From: Novosphingobium sp. UBA1948
Lineage (GTDB): Bacteria; Pseudomonadota; Alphaproteobacteria; Sphingomonadales; Sphingomonadaceae
DNA: 6,522 nucleotides
Direction of reading: 5' to 3'
Assembly: GCA_002336765.1 (NCBI GenBank)
Contig: DDES01000170.1
Location: 1-6,522 of the forward strand
The position numbers and the translations under genes were made by a program. Below, one piece after another: positions 5,996 through 6,522 of the stretch. Positions within the stretch are counted from its first letter, which is position 1. Each line of letters opens with the position of its first letter. Below the pieces are notes generated by a model that worked only from the letters and a program-made list of their open reading frames with translations, was not told the origin of the DNA and made no database searches.

Positions 5996-6522
5996 TTACT
6001 TCTTCATCGCCTCAAGCTGGACTTCCAACGCACCCAGCACGCGATAGCAATCCAGCACCTGCGCCACCGACGAGTTGGGCTCGCGACCTTCGCGGATGGC
6101 GGCGATGAATTCGCGGTCCTGAAGCTCGATGCCATTCATGCTGACCGCCACCTGCGACACGTCAATCGGCTGTTCGCGGCCGTCAACCAGATCGTCGTAA
6201 CGCGCGATATAGGTGGCCGTGTCGCCAATGTAGCGGAAGAAGGTGCCCAGCGGGCCATCGTTGTTGAACGAGAGCGAAAGGGTGCAGATCGCGCCCGACT
6301 CGGCCTTCAACTGGATCGACATATCCATCGCGATGCCCAAAGTGGGGTGATGCGGCCCCTCGATAGCATTCGCGGCCACGATCTTGCCAGCCTGATAGGC
6401 AAACAGATCGACGGTATGCGCGGCATGGTGCCACAGCAGGTGGTCGGTCCATGAGCGCGGCTCGCCCTTGGCGTTCATGTTGCTGCGGCGGAAAAAGTAG
6501 GTCTGCACATCCATCTGCTGGA
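5996..6522 (-). CDS. ligC: 4-carboxy-2-hydroxymuconate-6-semialdehyde dehydrogenase, C-terminal part, cut by right edge
   Basis: NADP-dependent Gfo/Idh/MocA-family dehydrogenase of the protocatechuate 4,5-cleavage pathway. It oxidises the hemiacetal form of 4-carboxy-2-hydroxymuconate-6-semialdehyde to 2-pyrone-4,6-dicarboxylate, a step in breakdown of lignin-derived aromatics. The frame is open from the right edge; 174 codons are visible, about 55% of the roughly 315-residue enzyme. The Rossmann NADP domain lies beyond the window. From memory the fragment is near-identical in long stretches to LigC of Sphingobium SYK-6: QQMDVQTYFFRR at the edge, WTDHLLWHHAAHTVDLF (fragment residues 24-40, containing the family HxxxHxxD-like helix), LSLSFNNDGPLGTFFRY, and NGIELQDREFIAAIREGR near the end. 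The match is recalled, not computed. In SYK-6 ligC closes the ligJABC operon, so ligB and ligA are expected just right of this window. The hairpin after the stop fits an operon end. A general Gfo/Idh/MocA dehydrogenase is the fallback call. Confidence 0.9.
   Translation of the reverse strand, partial: QQMDVQTYFFRRSNMNAKGEPRSWTDHLLWHHAAHTVDLFAYQAGKIVAANAIEGPHHPTLGIAMDMSIQLKAESGAICTLSLSFNNDGPLGTFFRYIGDTATYIARYDDLVDGREQPIDVSQVAVSMNGIELQDREFIAAIREGREPNSSVAQVLDCYRVLGALEVQLEAMKK

Noticed and set aside
1..6522. Mobile elements, CRISPR arrays, tRNA/rRNA genes or a defence island
   Set aside because: No spaced direct repeats, terminal inverted repeats, transposase motifs or tRNA-like cloverleaf sequence were seen; all six genes belong to well-known chromosomal families with uniform base composition.

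Overview
The window is a gene-dense, GC-rich stretch of bacterial chromosome. The last gene is a close match, from memory, to LigC of the protocatechuate 4,5-cleavage pathway of sphingomonads. Together with the base composition and the style of the other proteins, this points to an alphaproteobacterium of the order Sphingomonadales, such as Novosphingobium or Sphingobium. The genus is an inference.

Layout, left to right: (1) the C-terminal 271 codons of a class I CPD photolyase (+), cut by the left edge; (2) a complete DctA-type C4-dicarboxylate symporter (+), 44 bp downstream; (3) a complete YheS-like ABC-F ATPase (-), whose stop codon overlaps the dctA stop in a single TTAA; (4) a complete TrhO (YceA) rhodanese-type tRNA U34 hydroxylase (+), divergent from the ABC-F gene across 79 bp; (5) a complete aldo/keto reductase (-), ending 6 bp from the trhO stop; (6) the C-terminal 174 codons of LigC (-), cut by the right edge. 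An 85-bp gap between ligC and the reductase gene holds a strong GC-rich hairpin and a triple AAGGAC repeat that serves as the reductase ribosome-binding region. The five spaces between genes total about 214 bp, and no gap exceeds 100 bp. No RNA genes, mobile elements or CRISPR arrays were seen.

How the genes relate: the ABC-F ATPase and TrhO both act on translation (ribosome/P-site tRNA and tRNA wobble base) and share one short divergent control region. LigC converts the ring-cleavage product of protocatechuate to 2-pyrone-4,6-dicarboxylate. In the sphingomonad ligJABC order it is the last gene, so ligB, ligA and ligJ are predicted just beyond the right edge. DctA would import succinate, fumarate and malate, and photolyase repairs UV damage; no direct link between these two and the rest is visible.

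This is mostly ordinary core chromosome, and I do not see a new defence or mobile system. The points most worth a second look are in the control sequences. Three of four visible gene starts share CGCCC directly before ATG and lack a Shine-Dalgarno sequence, two of them with an in-frame TAG four codons upstream. The fourth start has a tandem triple Shine-Dalgarno hexamer repeat. A perfect inverted repeat covers the trhO start codon, and both convergent gene pairs leave no room for a terminator between them.
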